From assembly GCA_023974075.1 (NCBI GenBank), contig CM043796.1:21026427-21090426 (forward strand): a stretch of 64,000 nt of DNA, in the 5' to 3' direction. Origin of the DNA: Chaenocephalus aceratus. Its lineage: Eukaryota; Chordata; Actinopteri; Perciformes; Channichthyidae. Both the position numbers and the translations under genes were made by a program. Below the pieces are notes generated by a model. The model did no database searches. It saw only the letters and a program-made list of their open reading frames with translations, and had not been told where the DNA came from. This document shows, in pieces, positions 1-13,010 of the stretch (positions within the stretch are counted from its first letter, which is position 1; every line of letters begins with the position of its first letter).

Positions 1-393
1 ACCATAAAGCTCCCTTAAGATGGTGAACACTCTGTCTGAGTCTCCTCGCTCTAGCCTAGGCGAAACTTGATCTCCTCCTTCGCCTCTCCCTCCAAATGAT
101 CAAATATGTAGAGGGCTTGGTCCGCAGCAGAAAAGATGGCGGGCACGCACACATGCCTGTACTTCTTCTATCCATTCAGTTACGCCCATGCCTGTCTTGC
201 CACTAAACATGGGACACTTACAATCCCTTGGAATAACAATAACCCGCTCAGCAGCAGCGACACCTGCATACAGGTCAGGACGACCCGGCGCAGAAGAAAC
301 ACCACCAGAGTCCATCCGCGAAGCAGCATGCTCCTGACGAAGTCTCTCGTTGTCTGCCTTAAGCTCCATCACTAGCTCACGGAGCTGCTGCAT
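1..393 (-). pseudogene. LTR-retrotransposon Gag fragment, cut by window edge
   Basis: The minus strand encodes, from an ATG at 393, a coiled-coil-like start (MQQLRELVMELKADNERLRQ) followed by a segment reading VIVIPRDCKCPMFSGKTG and EWIEEVQACVRARHL. In the other frames it continues with a LYIFDHLEGEAKEEI-like segment and then an RVFTILRELYG-like segment down to base 1. This order is typical of the capsid start of Ty3/Gypsy-related Gag proteins and of the domesticated Gag genes derived from them in vertebrates. The similarity moves between frames near 120-130 and again near 50-60, so this copy carries at least two frameshifts. The rest of Gag and any Pol would lie outside the window. The family call is from remembered motif pattern, not a search. 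Confidence 0.6.
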
Positions 394-1095
394 CTCGTCC
401 TCGTCGAGCCAAAACAGCAGGTAGGGGGGGGGGGGGGGAATGATGACCAGAGGTGGGGAGAGTGGTTACGGCGTCCCAACTTTTACAGCTAGGCGCTGCC
501 ACAGAGCCCACCAGGAAGGGAGAATGTTTATGGCACCCCTGAAAGAGGTTTAAAATAACTGGTGAATAGCCTACTTAAGTTTATTGAATTAAAAGTTATC
601 CATGGGAAATTCATACATACCAGCCTGTGCGGCCAGTTGCAGCCACAGAGCCCACAGGGAAGGGAGAGAGAGACCCAACAATCCCACGGCCAAATCCCAC
701 TGTGACATGAATAACAGTCAGTACACCAGAGGAACCAAGCTGAAGGTGAGAATACGGCAACTCACCAATAGTTGCAACACTGCAAGACCGGGAACCTCCG
801 GAGGAGCCAATCCTCCTCAAATGCACCGGCGTCAGCTGCGGTCAGACAGAGTAGTGTCAAGCCGGGTGTCGCTCGTGCCCATGAATAAATGACAGAAATG
901 CAAGATGTTTTACCTGTCTGGTAGAGAGTGTGATGCGCGAGCTGCCACGCCAAACAATCCACGCGGCCACAAAGGAGAAGCGGAGGGGGAGGAGCAGATT
1001 TGTCTCCTCCACTTAAATAGCAGGTGCGCTGGCATGGTGCCAAGCAGCGTCACAGAGGGAGGAGACGTGACGTCCGGTCACATTTATATGTGACA
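394..1095 (-). other. Possible leader/LTR upstream of the Gag fragment
   Basis: Read on the minus strand, this stretch lies directly upstream of the Gag ATG. It holds a TATA-like TATTTAA near 1013-1019 and an AATAAA signal at 580-585, the arrangement expected of an LTR (promoter, then polyadenylation site). A CACAGAGCCCA-containing segment occurs twice (about 498-522 and 642-664), an internal duplication. A run of 12 or more G lies at 426-438. I could not define TG...CA ends or a primer-binding site, so the LTR call is inference. Confidence 0.3.
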
Positions 1096-1099
1096 TTTT

Positions 1100-4000
1100 G
1101 TGCTATTTGTTTTTCATCGTGGGTATATTGTTTATGTTTTTGTGTTCCTGTGTATTTGTTCAAGTGGTATCTTTTCTGTGTATCTAGGTGTGTGTGGTAA
1201 CGAGCTCCACTTCCAAAATCAACTCCCCTGAGGCTAGTGATGACTGAATGTGTCTGAGAGGAGATAAAACACACAGTACATGACAATAGGCTCCCAACCT
1301 GTCTGGATGTGTGTGAATTATTCTACTTGTGTCTTGTGAGGACCATGTTGAGTATGAGGACATTTTTTAAAGTAAGGACGTTTAAAGAAAGTCCTCACCT
1401 ATTTAATGGATGTGTTATGTTAGGACATAAACATTTATAATAAGGTTAAGGTTAAGATTGGGACTAGGCCAATCTTAAAACACATGGCTGTTGCGCTGAC
1501 AAATATTTAGCGTCTTTCGTGCACTAGCAATAGTTTGCGATGTTCGATGCAACTTAGACGCATTATTTGTTGGCAAAGTAGGCCAAATGGTTATTTTCAT
1601 GCTTATTAATTCCACAGTAACCAACCATTTGAATTTGCAAATATGATGCATCATGCACGATTTCATTCACATTCCCATAACAACAGTCATATCCTGGATT
1701 TGCTGCCTCTGTCCTAAAGCAACTCTGATAAGGTACCCGAACAAAATGGATTATGACATATACAATCCTGTCTTGAATCTGTGGTCGTGGAACAATGAGC
1801 TTCTATTTGTTTTACAGATTGTGTTTTTAAGGTCAGGACTAAGGTTAAGCACATACTTGAGGTACAGCACAGAGATAAGGGTCTTCGCTCTCTGTGTATT
1901 TGTGTGTATATGTATGTCCACATTCAGTTAGCTGCAAGCTGTCCCATTTATCTTGCAGCTTAACTCCATATCATCATTCTTAAAAAATAGAAAACATCAC
2001 CTAGAGCTAACGAAAGTTGTTTTTCCTGGAGAGAAATGATAGTCCATCTAAATAGAGGAAAACCCAAACTTTCATTATGACTTGAGATAAGCAGGCGAGG
2101 GAACCTGTAATGTAGTTTTGAGTTACAATGTGAGGGATGGGGGGTGTGGGAGCATTGTAATAGCCCTAGTAAAATCACTAATATGTACTGCAGACTCTCT
2201 TCACAGTCTGCCACAGCAGATAGCAGTATATATTGGCCAAGTCGATTTAGCCTTAGGCCAGATATCCATTATCAATGGTATTTGCTATTGCAGAGCTTAA
2301 TAGTCTTAGAGGTTGCAGACTTCTCTCACTGTAAATATATTCCAAAAGGAGGTTAGTAAAGCTAATTTTGCTTCTGTGCAACCCCTTTATTACTAGTCAC
2401 CAGATAAACTAATTACATTTCTGACTAATTAAATTATAAGAATCTAAGCAAACTTGAAATAAATACTTTAAATATTAAAAATACCAGAAACAAAAGTCAT
2501 TATTTTCCAGTTCTCTGCCTCATTTTTTAGTTTTATCAAACAAAATGCTGTCACATCTGGAAAATGTGTTTAAAACTAACTTTATGCTGAATAATAAAAT
2601 GAATCTTTAAAAAAACATTACTCCAAAAAGCATGTAAACAAACATCTTTTAAAAATTCACCGTACTCTGCAATCACCTGATACATAAAGCTTCATCTGTA
2701 CTATCAAGGCAAAAATCTGAACATATTTTGCTAAAGATAAAAATGAAATAAATAATGTATGTCAATGTTTGAGATGGCCAGTCGTCTTTGAAATACAATT
2801 TACAATGTTGAGTAAATGCCCCACAGGCTTTAATGCATCCATCATCTGAAACACAGCCATTCATCAACAAAAGAAAGAGGCATCTTCTTAACCAAAATCC
2901 CATCTCCTAATGCAATAAAGATTGAGGTAAAAGAGCAGGAACAGAGCCTAAGCCTTTTAACCAAAAACTTGGCAATCTAAACACAACCAGACACAGGTAC
3001 TTATTTCCGTTTCATGTGGAATCTGATCCCTTAATGGCTCCTGTGAAAATCCCTAATCTTGTCCAGCTCCTACTGTGCCTTTATCGGCAGGTGATAATGT
3101 GTGTCTAACAGTCAATGGCCGTTTGGAGGACTAATCCACCTGACTTCCTGTCTGGGGGAGGAAGTGGGCTGTCACTTCTGATCGTCTTCACTACGTTCCT
3201 TCTCTCTGAGGTCTCCACTGGCCTGGCTGTGACCCTGACCAGGGGTTCATAAGTCACATGTTTCCCACCATTTCCCCAATGCAACCCTTGAGTTTTACAG
3301 TGAGTGTGTGCCTGTGGACCAGAGAGAGTCAATTTCATTGTAGGAGACGGGGATATGGCCGGGGCGGTCGGGCCAAGGTGAAAACAAGATTTTATGAGAG
3401 ATCTGCTTCTGGTTAACAGTTATTTTCTCCTCTCTGTCAGGTTTTTTCTCCCACGTTCATAGTTTTCTGACAGGCAATGAAGCAGTTATGTATGGGGCTA
3501 CCAAAACCTGTGAGCTCATGGAGGAAGTATGCCTGTTTTAACTATAACATGCATGCCATGTCCTTAAAAGGTTGGCATACTTGACTTTTTTCAATGGGTT
3601 TATTCAGTGTGTGAGTATACAGCCTGTTGAATCTTTAAGAGCCAAATAAGATAGCCCTAATTACGATAATCTTAAATGTCCAATACAGTGTTCAAAGCGG
3701 GAAAACAAAATGTGGGACTTGAATAGCAGTCATAATTCAAAGACTTTTCAATGATGCTTGGACACTTTCAGACTGCTTAAAGGAGCCCTATAACGCACAT
3801 TTTCATATTTGTATGTCGTGCCTCTGCTGTGACATATTTTAATGTTCAATTAAATCTTAATTGTTCTAATACTGCCTGTGCTGTAGCACCTCTTTTCACC
3901 CTCTGTTTGAAATTGTCCTTTTTTCCTTTGACTAGTGTTAGAAAAATCTCACTCGTCACCGGCTTGGTCTTCAATATCAGGATACATGTATTTATTATCC

Positions 4001-7000
4001 TTGCAAGAATGGAAGTAGTCATCACACACAGGGCTGCATGGGACAACTAGTTCCCATAACAGTGTCCTTGACATGGTTTATATACAAGAGAGTGTTACAG
4101 TCACAAGATGGAGAATACCGGTTCAAAGCAGTATTCAATATTTAGTTCAGATTAGCTAAGGCCTGCGTAAGCAATAAACATGCTTGTCATATGTCTATCT
4201 CCAAAGAGGCTGAATCATCATGTTAATCGTTGTCACATAACTACCATTATGCCTAAAACAGTGTGTCCTTACGGTGTCTTCATCTTTCCCTTCCCTCTTT
4301 TCATATGCACTAAATATTCTTACAAGTGTGCATTTCACTCCATCAGCTTCTCCAGCTAAGTAAGTTAATCTGGTGAGAAGCCATAAAATCATTGTTTATG
4401 AACAGCGCAGTAAGTGCATTGTTGGCAAGATAAACCACCCTGATATATTTTGAGGAGATCCCAGGGAGTTATACAGTGATGAGAAAAACTTGTCTCTCCA
4501 TTGCTCTAGTATGTCTGTTGCTTTCCTACCCTCTTCCTCACTATTTCACTAACATTTTCCTTGCAAAATCACCTCATCTCCCTTTCTCTCTTGTACGTTC
4601 TCTGTTATTGTGATTGCGTACTCACTCAGAGATGTATTGCAATGCCAATATATATATGTATATTTGCCTTACCTTACTTTTATGACCACTTTCATTCATC
4701 AGCAGGAGGCAGCCTTTTTTGGAAATCTGCTCTGCAACATAATGGGTTGCACCGAGTTAACCCGGCCCAACTGCAATATTTTTTTTGTAATGCAACTGGC
4801 CTGAATTAATTAGCATCACATCAATTGGTGGTGTGGCAAAGTTGCTGAAAAAAGGAGACTTTAAAGACTTAATTAAGCAAAAGTAGTAATACTCCGCTAT
4901 AAACGTATGCACCACAACAAAGTCTGTCAACCCACTCTTTGTTTAAGGCACTTCAATATAATGTTACAACTAGTTTAAATACAACAACATATTATAATTC
5001 AAAAGTTCTTCATATCTTTTGTTTGAAAGAATCTAAATGCATGAAGTAAAAATTAAGTTAAGTTAAGTAAAGTATGATATTTCCCTTTGAATGTAGTGGA
5101 GTCGAAGTAGATGCAAAGAAAAAACTACCCATTTGAACATACAGAATATTGGGGTGATATGTTTTTAAAGATGTAAAGGTTCTGTTGGAAACTGTCTGTG
5201 CTACATGAGGAACCGATAGTCCGACCTGATTGGACAACCTTGTAAAGAAGCCTTTTTTCAGACATGACTTGATCACAATTTTGCATAACTGTTGAGGAAC
5301 CTGGTTGTGAAAGAGGGTGGGTGTCAACTATCTTGCCCTCTGCAAAGGACTGGAGTTGAAGGGTGTACTTCACAAAGGTCAAATGCATCGGCAATAAGTC
5401 CAAGGGTATGAAAGGATGGTTATAATATAGAGCATAACAGAGAGGTGAGTCATGACAGCTGATGAGAGGGCAAAGGTGAAAACTAAACGATGAGACAGAA
5501 GGATATGGTGGGAGTCAAGGACAGAAGAGTAAAGGTGGCCGATTAAAAGAGTGGAAAGACAGTGAAGAGCTTAGAGGTGATTGATGAGAAGAGCGTGACA
5601 GAAGTGAGGGGGTGTGGAGCAAGTGAAGAAGGGAATAAAGACACAACAGAGGACAGAGGGAGGTGAAAAAAAGAGACAGAAAACACCAGGGGCTAGGAAC
5701 ATTTGAGAAAACAAGGGGAGGTGTTGGATTGAGAGGACAAGGGTGACAAAAGTAGCAGATAATGAGAGGCAGATGGAGCAAAGGGAGAGACGGAAGAAGG
5801 AAGGGAGTGAGGGATGACAATTACAGTGGTGATGAGAGACAGATGGACCTGTGTGATGGATGGAGAGGTGGGAAGATGCAGTGATGTAGAGATGATAGTC
5901 ACTCGCCTGAGTTTCGGCTGTTTTTCTTTAACAAAGGGTTCCCGAGCATGTGTGTTGGGTTAGCGTTGTTATACTTTGATCTCATTAACACAGGTTGGAC
6001 TGACCTGGGAACCTGGACGTGCTGAAATGTGTGCGCGAACACAGAGCAGCGGCAACACGGACATTTTGTACTCCTGCTTCAATAAAACATAAGATCAGAG
6101 GCGATGAAATCAGCAGTAACAGAGACGTGCGGTACAATAACAAGCATATAAACAAAGAAAACGTACAGAGAAGCAAGAAAACATCGCCAACAGATTATAT
6201 GGTAATTGAGCCCATATTTCGGCCTTGTAAAGTCAAGGATGAATAACATTTTCCAGAAAGCTGTGGTTGGTTGAGGGTGCTTTTTATTGTTAAAATCATT
6301 CAGTTTTAACACGCCGATGAAGGTTCTGTTGAAGCGAAACCAGTAACGTGATGGCATGGGAAGGAATGCTTTGAAACCTGGTATTAATAGATAATGAAAG
6401 AGATGAAGGGATGGTTGGTGTAGACATTGGGTGGGATGGATTTATGTCAAGGTAAGTAGAACAATGTAATACAGACATGGTATCATGAACCCATTCAAAG
6501 TGAATTGACTGGATGATTGAATGTTAGTAAAATGTTGATAAACCTGATGGTGTGCATTTCTGTGTCTATGGTTGCGCCAGACAAAGCCTCAAGGGTGCTA
6601 TCTTTTATCTTCTTGGTCTTTTTAAGTGCCATATGAAAGATGTCTCTGATTTGCATTCCCCTGCATTGAAGGATTCCTGGAAGCCATCTGTTGGTCTGCA
6701 TAAAACGAAAGAGAACATGGGATTTATTTTTGTTATGAAACTTTGTTTAACACTCGCAAGATGCAACAGCTAGAGCCTTCGAGGTGTCAGGCCGAGACCA
6801 ACGGGAAGAGACCAACAACAACAAAAAAACAGCTATAAAACTGAAAATAAACACAGCAGGGCGGAGACAATGAAACACTTTGGTGATAAAGTGAAAGGGT
6901 GGGACACAGCAGGAGGAAGGGATGGAGGCAGATATCGGATAAATCTTCCCGTAGGAGTAGGCATGGCAGCAAATTGATGATAAAAGGGAAGTGGAATGAG

Positions 7001-7345
7001 AGATTGTATGAGTGGAGAGTGTATTTTCTTGTGATTTAAAATTACATTTACTGTGGTTGCAGTTGAAGAGATAAGGTCCGTTATCATTATATCAAAGACT
7101 TTTGATCCCTATTCTTAAAAAATGCATCCAAAAACCCTCAAAACGGACAATGAATTTAACAAAAACACTTCATTCTAAAGCAAAAATCCTTCCCTTTATG
7201 TATCCGTAGAATAGAGGTGCCTTGTAGAAGACAAGGCACCTTCGTGAAAACAAAAGTAAGGTGGACTATTTTGAGAGATTTGTAACTTAAATGGTAACAC
7301 TAAATATTATTCAAAACCAAACTATGATATTTTCTTAATATAACC
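1100..7345. other. AT-rich non-coding stretch, no gene seen
   Basis: No open frame here shows a recognisable domain, and the frames are short and AT-rich. A purine-rich, GA-biased patch lies at 5450-5880, which produces a long serine/leucine frame on the other strand that is compositional only. GGTTAAGGTTAAG at 1443-1455 is a short simple repeat. Nothing else was identified. Confidence 0.5.
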
Positions 7346-7350
7346 AAGCA

Positions 7351-7377
7351 ATATATATATATATATATATATATATT
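7351..7377. repeat. (AT)n microsatellite
   Basis: About 13 uninterrupted AT units, followed by an AT-rich flank. No associated element tail was recognised. Confidence 0.95.
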
Positions 7378-7379
7378 AT

Positions 7380-9990
7380 TTTTTCAATTTTGGCGGTAAC
7401 TACGTGTTGATTACTGTGACCGTAAATCCAGAGGGTCTTTCGAAAAATGTAGGGTTGTTTGACATGGACTTCAAAGCATTGACAACATTGTGCCCAGTGG
7501 TTCAGTTTCCAGCTGTTTTAACATCCACGGACAAAGACACAACAATAAACAACGCATGTATTTGGACACAAATGCAGACACCAAATAGTAAGTAAAGGGG
7601 ATTTTACTTTCAGATATCCTGCGGTAAACATGACTAAAGGAAATTATGTCATAAACAGGGAACAGGCCGCACATAAACAGGCAAGGCAGGTTTCAAGACC
7701 ACAGGGGCAATTTAGAGGAAACAATGACAGAAGAGACCAGGCTCTGTAAGTCTACAAACACTCATTAATTATAGGGGGCAGCTGGGGAGGCAGGAACAGG
7801 TCCTAAGGGCTGAGAAGGGGATGAGCCACAGGTGTGCAGGCCAAGGAAACACACCCAGGGTCAGAAAAACAAAAGCCTGTTGTTGAGACACAAGCAGAGG
7901 GCACAGTTTCTACTCGGTATGATTTACAATTTGGCAGACAACGATCGATCAATTAGCCAAGGGCACTGAGCGATGCTGCATCATTGCAGAGGAATTCAGA
8001 ATGAATGAACGGTCGCACCTAGGACACTCCAACAGGGTGGATATTTGCCAATAAGGGCTTGAACCTTAACCTTCGTTTGAGGAATGTACTACTTACTATG
8101 CCATCCTGATACTGCACATACTAGAGACTGCCAAACTCTAGGACTCCTGATGACTGGCCCCATTACACAGAGGGACCTTGATTAGATCTGTCCTTGTCTC
8201 TTTGAACTGTCCCTCACCTGGATCCAGACTAAAATGTTTCCTCCACTGACCATGCCTGTCTTCATTGAGGAATTAAAACCTCCCCCAATCTTCATTTAAA
8301 TATATTTACTCCATAGAGTAAAGAGGGTAGCTACGTACATCAGCACAATTTGAGTAAGAGGCTATAGCACCCGGCAAAGGATGAAAGGGCATAGATGGAT
8401 TGGAAATACACTGTACTGTATGTATGGACAATAGAGGAGTAGAATTACAGTTCTACAAAACACAAGATGATATAATAAAATTGTATTTGTTTTCGGTTAC
8501 CCATTGAAAGAAGTTGAGTCATCGAGCGGTGATGCTTCAGTCCTTTGTAAATTATAAAAATGGCAACATTCTCGTGAAGTATTGATTGACCAACAGTGTA
8601 TAAGGGAGTTAAAACTAGCTCAAACGTGACTGGCTGTCACTTAAAAACAAGGTTGTTTTTTGTTACTTTTCTTTCAATACACTGAAGTTCTTTCACCTAA
8701 GTACACTTTGAATAAAGCGCTTGTAATCAAGTGATTTTATATTCTAGTGTAGAACAACAAAGGTAAAGGAACTTGTCTTTACACAGACAAGGGAAACCCA
8801 GGTAAAGACATGAAACCTACATATTCCCTCATTGTGTCCTTGGAGCTTTCTGGCTTGACTTTTGTCTTGTATAAAAAACAAAAGTGTGCATAGTCCCTAA
8901 GAAGTGATAAGGAACCTTCACTTCTAGGGCCAATCACCCAGCACCAGCTGCGCTGACTCGGGCATGCCATCAGGATTGGCTGCCTTTTTGGATTCCGTCT
9001 AGTCATTTACATAATGTCAGCCGTCATCATGAGTGCAGAGGAAACATTTCAAAGGGCAGCTGAAGAGAAAGAAAATGCAGAATCTGAGGACTTTGAAGAC
9101 ACAACTGTTGAGTGTAACACCCACTGGCAGCCCTGCCTGAAAAGGCCTTAGAGGCTTCAGAGGGAGAAGCAGACAAATACATTGAATATGACACAGCAGA
9201 AACGCAACCTGCGGCTGCAAGATGGCAGCGCGGGAGAGTCTGTCCTAAAGACAAACCCCCTCAGATCCAGCCCGAAGAGTTAAGTATCTGCTGAAGTAAA
9301 AGGCAGCCACTTCAGTTTGCAACCATGAGGTAATTTGTGTCTGTATATACACAGGGTTTAATTTTTCAGAAGACCTGGATTTAATATCCTCATATATTTG
9401 TTTTGTGTGATTATATCGGTGTACAAATATTGGGTATATCATTGCTTTTAGGATGCATACAGTATGTGGGCTCTTTGAGTGGTGAATGAAGCTTATATTC
9501 AGTACTTATTACCTTGTAGTATGAATATGGGATGCAGCACATCTGTCCATTCACTGCCTAGTTCCATGAGTTTGTCCTTGGTAAAGGTTGAACAATAATT
9601 GTTATTGTTCATCATCTAATGGCTTGGCAAAAATGGCTACCAGCTATTCATGTAAAGCATAATTGAAAATGAAAATTGAGGTGTTGAGGAAGAAAGGGAG
9701 GAGGGGGGACAAAATTAAAGGAATAGCAAGAGACACTCATTGTTCTGCTTTGGCAATGATGTGTTGCGCCAAATAGAGCCAAGTGAAATTGAGACAAAAG
9801 GGAAAGACAGGACTGTCTCTTGAGGGAAGTGTTGGAAAATAAAGAAATAATTAGAGATTAAAACTGAAATATGTACAAAAACACAAGGACAGCAACATGT
9901 GTGAACAGGTGCAGGTGTAATATTGGTACCGTTATCATTTATAAAAAGCAGAGACACTGGGGCTTGCCTCAAAACACCATAATTCTTGTG
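7380..9990. other. Non-coding stretch, no gene seen
   Basis: No recognisable coding region or RNA gene was seen. The 7720-7880 part, rich in CAGG and CACACCCAGG, has the feel of an old LTR remnant but I could not define ends. Confidence 0.4.
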
Positions 9991-9996
9991 ATGTCT

Positions 9997-10008
9997 CCCC
10001 CCCCCCCC

Positions 10009-10070
<62 letters not shown>
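9997..10070. repeat. Poly-C run joined to (CA)n microsatellite
   Basis: A run of about 15 C is followed immediately by about 30 CA units. The compound structure produces long TH-repeat and CV-repeat frames that are not genes. Confidence 0.97.
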
Positions 10071-10071
<1 letters not shown>

Positions 10072-10555
10072 GAGTGTCCCTCCTCATTGCCCTCAAGTCG
10101 TGTTGTAAACAAAGCTATCAACATGCTGCCAGTGCTGAGATTGGATCAGGAGAGAGTGAGAGTAAAATAAAGGGTTTGCAGGATGGATCAATACGTATGA
10201 GAGTGAGAGGAACAGATGATAAAAGTTGAGAAAGGTGGAGAGATAGAAGCAGAGAAGATGGAGAAGCAAGTGTGAAGAGAGAAATGGAGGGAGAAGATGT
10301 AAAGAGAATACATTTATCTATTCAGCCCTCACTGTAACTGAAGGCAGACGCTCCATCTGCTTTTAATTCATTCATTAGTCGTCAAGTTTTTTGTGTGTGT
10401 TCATGCCAATAATGAGAAGAGAAATGAAAAAAAAAAGATATGTACAGTAGTAATGGCTGAATTGAATTGCGTGTGTGATGTAAAGGTGATTTGTGAAGAG
10501 TTTCTTAAGCCAGTGGAGCATGAAGTTATTCATTCAAGAGGGCTCGAGTGCAGTA

Positions 10556-10557
<2 letters not shown>

Positions 10558-10609
<52 letters not shown>
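10558..10609. repeat. (GT)n microsatellite
   Basis: About 25 uninterrupted GT units. Frames through it are compositional. Confidence 0.97.
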
Positions 10610-10611
<2 letters not shown>

Positions 10612-10879
10612 ATGTCATTTTTCTTGTGCTTGTGTGTTTTTGAAACATCATCAGTCTTCCATTAGCTATATTGATTCGTTACCTGGCATCACTTATATAC
10701 ATAATGCATATTAAAACACGCAGAGACACAGAGTGTGTGTGTGTCTTAGAAGATTATGAAACATTGCAGGATGAAAAATTACTTTGTGCTCAATAAATAT
10801 CCAAAGCCTCATAAAGACATTGAGGGCAAAAGCATGCATTTGTGTGCAGTACACAGTACACTTATTGGATAACTTATTG

Positions 10880-10882
<3 letters not shown>

Positions 10883-10973
<91 letters not shown>
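10883..10973. repeat. (GT)n microsatellite, long
   Basis: About 45 uninterrupted GT units only 270 bases after another GT tract. Together with 10558-10609 it makes a local microsatellite cluster. Confidence 0.97.
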
Positions 10974-10975
<2 letters not shown>

Positions 10976-11439
10976 TTTCGTGTATCATCAAGGCCCAGTG
11001 AAGCAGATGGGTAGAGCATCTGTACTGCCGATGCTATTTCATGACTGGATACCCAACAATAAGTCCATACTAAATGCAAAAATTGAGCACCTGTAAAATA
11101 TTCGCCTCAGAGGCCCCTACACTTTTTCTGCTATTTCTTGATCCTTCTTGATTTATTTTATTATCTATAAACGTTGCACCATTGTGCATGATTGCTGCAG
11201 CAACGACTCCAAGCTGTTGTGATCTAAATATATTGATCAATGAACTGAGGAGGACTTCCAAAAATAAATGTGTATTTCCCTGTTGGGTGGTTACTAGACC
11301 ATTATTTAAGAGGAAATAAGAGACTTATACTGGACAGGAAGTACAATCTCTACATATGAGCACACATTTTATAAAAGTTGAAATGCTATCGCTAGAAGTC
11401 GGTAGCTAATGACATGCTATAAATCAACATCAGAGTGGC

Positions 11440-11645
11440 ATGATTCCTCGTCACCTACGCTAAGCTAAAGGTGGCTAATGTTCAGAGTGATGATGTTTGG
11501 TTGCCTCATTTTGTGAACAAGCTCTGTTTTAAAGATAGTAGAAGCTTTGGACAATCACAAGTGTAAGTATTAACTGACATATTATGTCTTCGAACAAAAC
11601 GTGAACACCTCTCAAGATTGTGAAAACCACTCTTTCATGCAGCTA
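11440..11645 (+). repeat. Dispersed non-coding repeat family R1, copy 1
   Basis: This copy holds GCTAAGCTAAAGGTGG near the start and GAACAAAACGTGAACACC followed by CTCAAGATTGTGAAAACCAC near the end. The same ordered blocks recur at 47520-47700 on this strand and at 27550-27790 inverted. No coding capacity is visible. It is probably a non-autonomous DNA transposon or MITE, but I could not define terminal repeats. Confidence 0.5.
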
Positions 11646-11649
11646 CCCC

Positions 11650-12720
11650 AAAAACATTCCGGACATGTGATGTAGAAGTGAAGAAATGCTAAATGATTTC
11701 CAGGTTTTAGGACTCATATACCTGCCCCTCTTTTTCCCCCTGTGGATAGATAGTCATTCACTTTTCAAAATATTTTCTTATACCCCTCACTTTTTCATCA
11801 CTAAAATCTCTTGAACATAATGATGTCTTACCAGCTGAGAAGAGCTGATCAACATGTTGATCCACTCGCTGAGTTGCCCTCAGTCATTACCGTGCTGCAG
11901 CGGGTGACCTCCCCATTCACAGAGGTAAAGACCCTCTGCAGTTCTTGTAAAGCTGTTCGAAGTTCACTCTTCACTCAGCAAGACTTAAACAGGACGTTCA
12001 CTTACTCGCCAAGATTGGATGCCACCAATATATTTGTGTGTCATCCCTATAGTCAAAAGTAGCAATTTGGGAGAAGAGGACTATTTAAAGGCTGAGAAAC
12101 ATCAGTTGTTCAGCCAAACAAAAACAACTAAAATCATGCTGCATGCTGAACTGTTGATTTTATTTTTTGTGTTCAAAACACTTACATGTGATGAGCGCCT
12201 GCCAAGAAAGCTAAGTGCTATTGTTAATCGATGTTTTCACATGCGGCCTGTTAATTATAAAAATGTGAATCTGAATGTAAAATGATGAAAACATAATTTT
12301 CTCTTTTGTTTTGGATTCTGGTAAAATGACAAATCTGTTCAAACACACAAACACACACACAATTAGATGTACGAATAACACATGAAATAATCTTATTAAC
12401 CACATACAGAAACAAGTACACCCAATGTGTATTAGAAAGACAGTCGTCGTCCATCATTCAGCTTTTAACCGAGCATGCCTCCCCATGCATGGGGTGGAAA
12501 TACAAATATAATCTGCAAGAAAAATAAGAGAAAAAAGGGAGCAATAGCCTACAGCAGATATTCACATTACATTTCTACTATACTTTTCACAGGTACACAC
12601 ATCTTTTTTGTTGTTGATGAATTTATCCAGGGAATCAGAATAAACAATGTAGGTTTACCCCTTAAGCAACCAAAGAGTAATGTGGCACTAATTTCATATT
12701 CTCACTGCAGACAGAGTCTG
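11650..12720. other. Non-coding stretch, no gene seen
   Basis: AT-rich DNA up to the hAT target duplication at 12722. The short frames have no recognisable domain. Confidence 0.4.
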
Positions 12721-12721
12721 T

Positions 12722-12729
12722 ATGCTGAC
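12722..12729. repeat. 8-bp target-site duplication, left copy
   Basis: ATGCTGAC directly before the hAT terminus; the identical octamer follows the right terminus at 14666-14673. It marks the pre-insertion site. Confidence 0.85.
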
Positions 12730-12890
12730 CAGGGGCGGACTGGCCATTGGGAATACCGGGAGTTCCCCGGTGGGCCGGTGCTGTGTGTGGGCCGGAGGGC
12801 CAAAAAAAAAAAAAAAAAAAAAAAGTTTATAAAAACAATCGTACCGGCCCACATTTGTAAGTGTTCCGGCCCAGCCCAGTGGGGTGTGGC

Positions 12891-13010
12891 CAGGGTTGGG
12901 TTGTAACGGAATACATGTAATGGTGTTACGTAATCAGAATACAAAAATCAAGTAACTGTATTCAGCTCGCGTTACATTTGAAAAACGAGTAATCTGATTA
13001 CAGTTACTTT
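12891..13010 (+). mobile_element. Second hAT-like terminus inside the larger element
   Basis: CAGGGTTGGGTTGTAACGG followed by a stretch alternating GTAATC-, GTTACG- and AATAC-type words is familiar from the ends of another fish hAT group. I did not find a matching inverted end inside the host element, so this is either a truncated copy or the internal sequence of a composite element. Confidence 0.4.

Noticed and set aside
5450..5900. Long minus-strand frames rich in Ser, Leu and Pro
   Set aside because: They follow from a purine-biased strand composition and have no domain content.
10883..10973. A repeated array that might be taken for a CRISPR
   Set aside because: It is a plain dinucleotide microsatellite, with no repeat-spacer structure, in vertebrate DNA.
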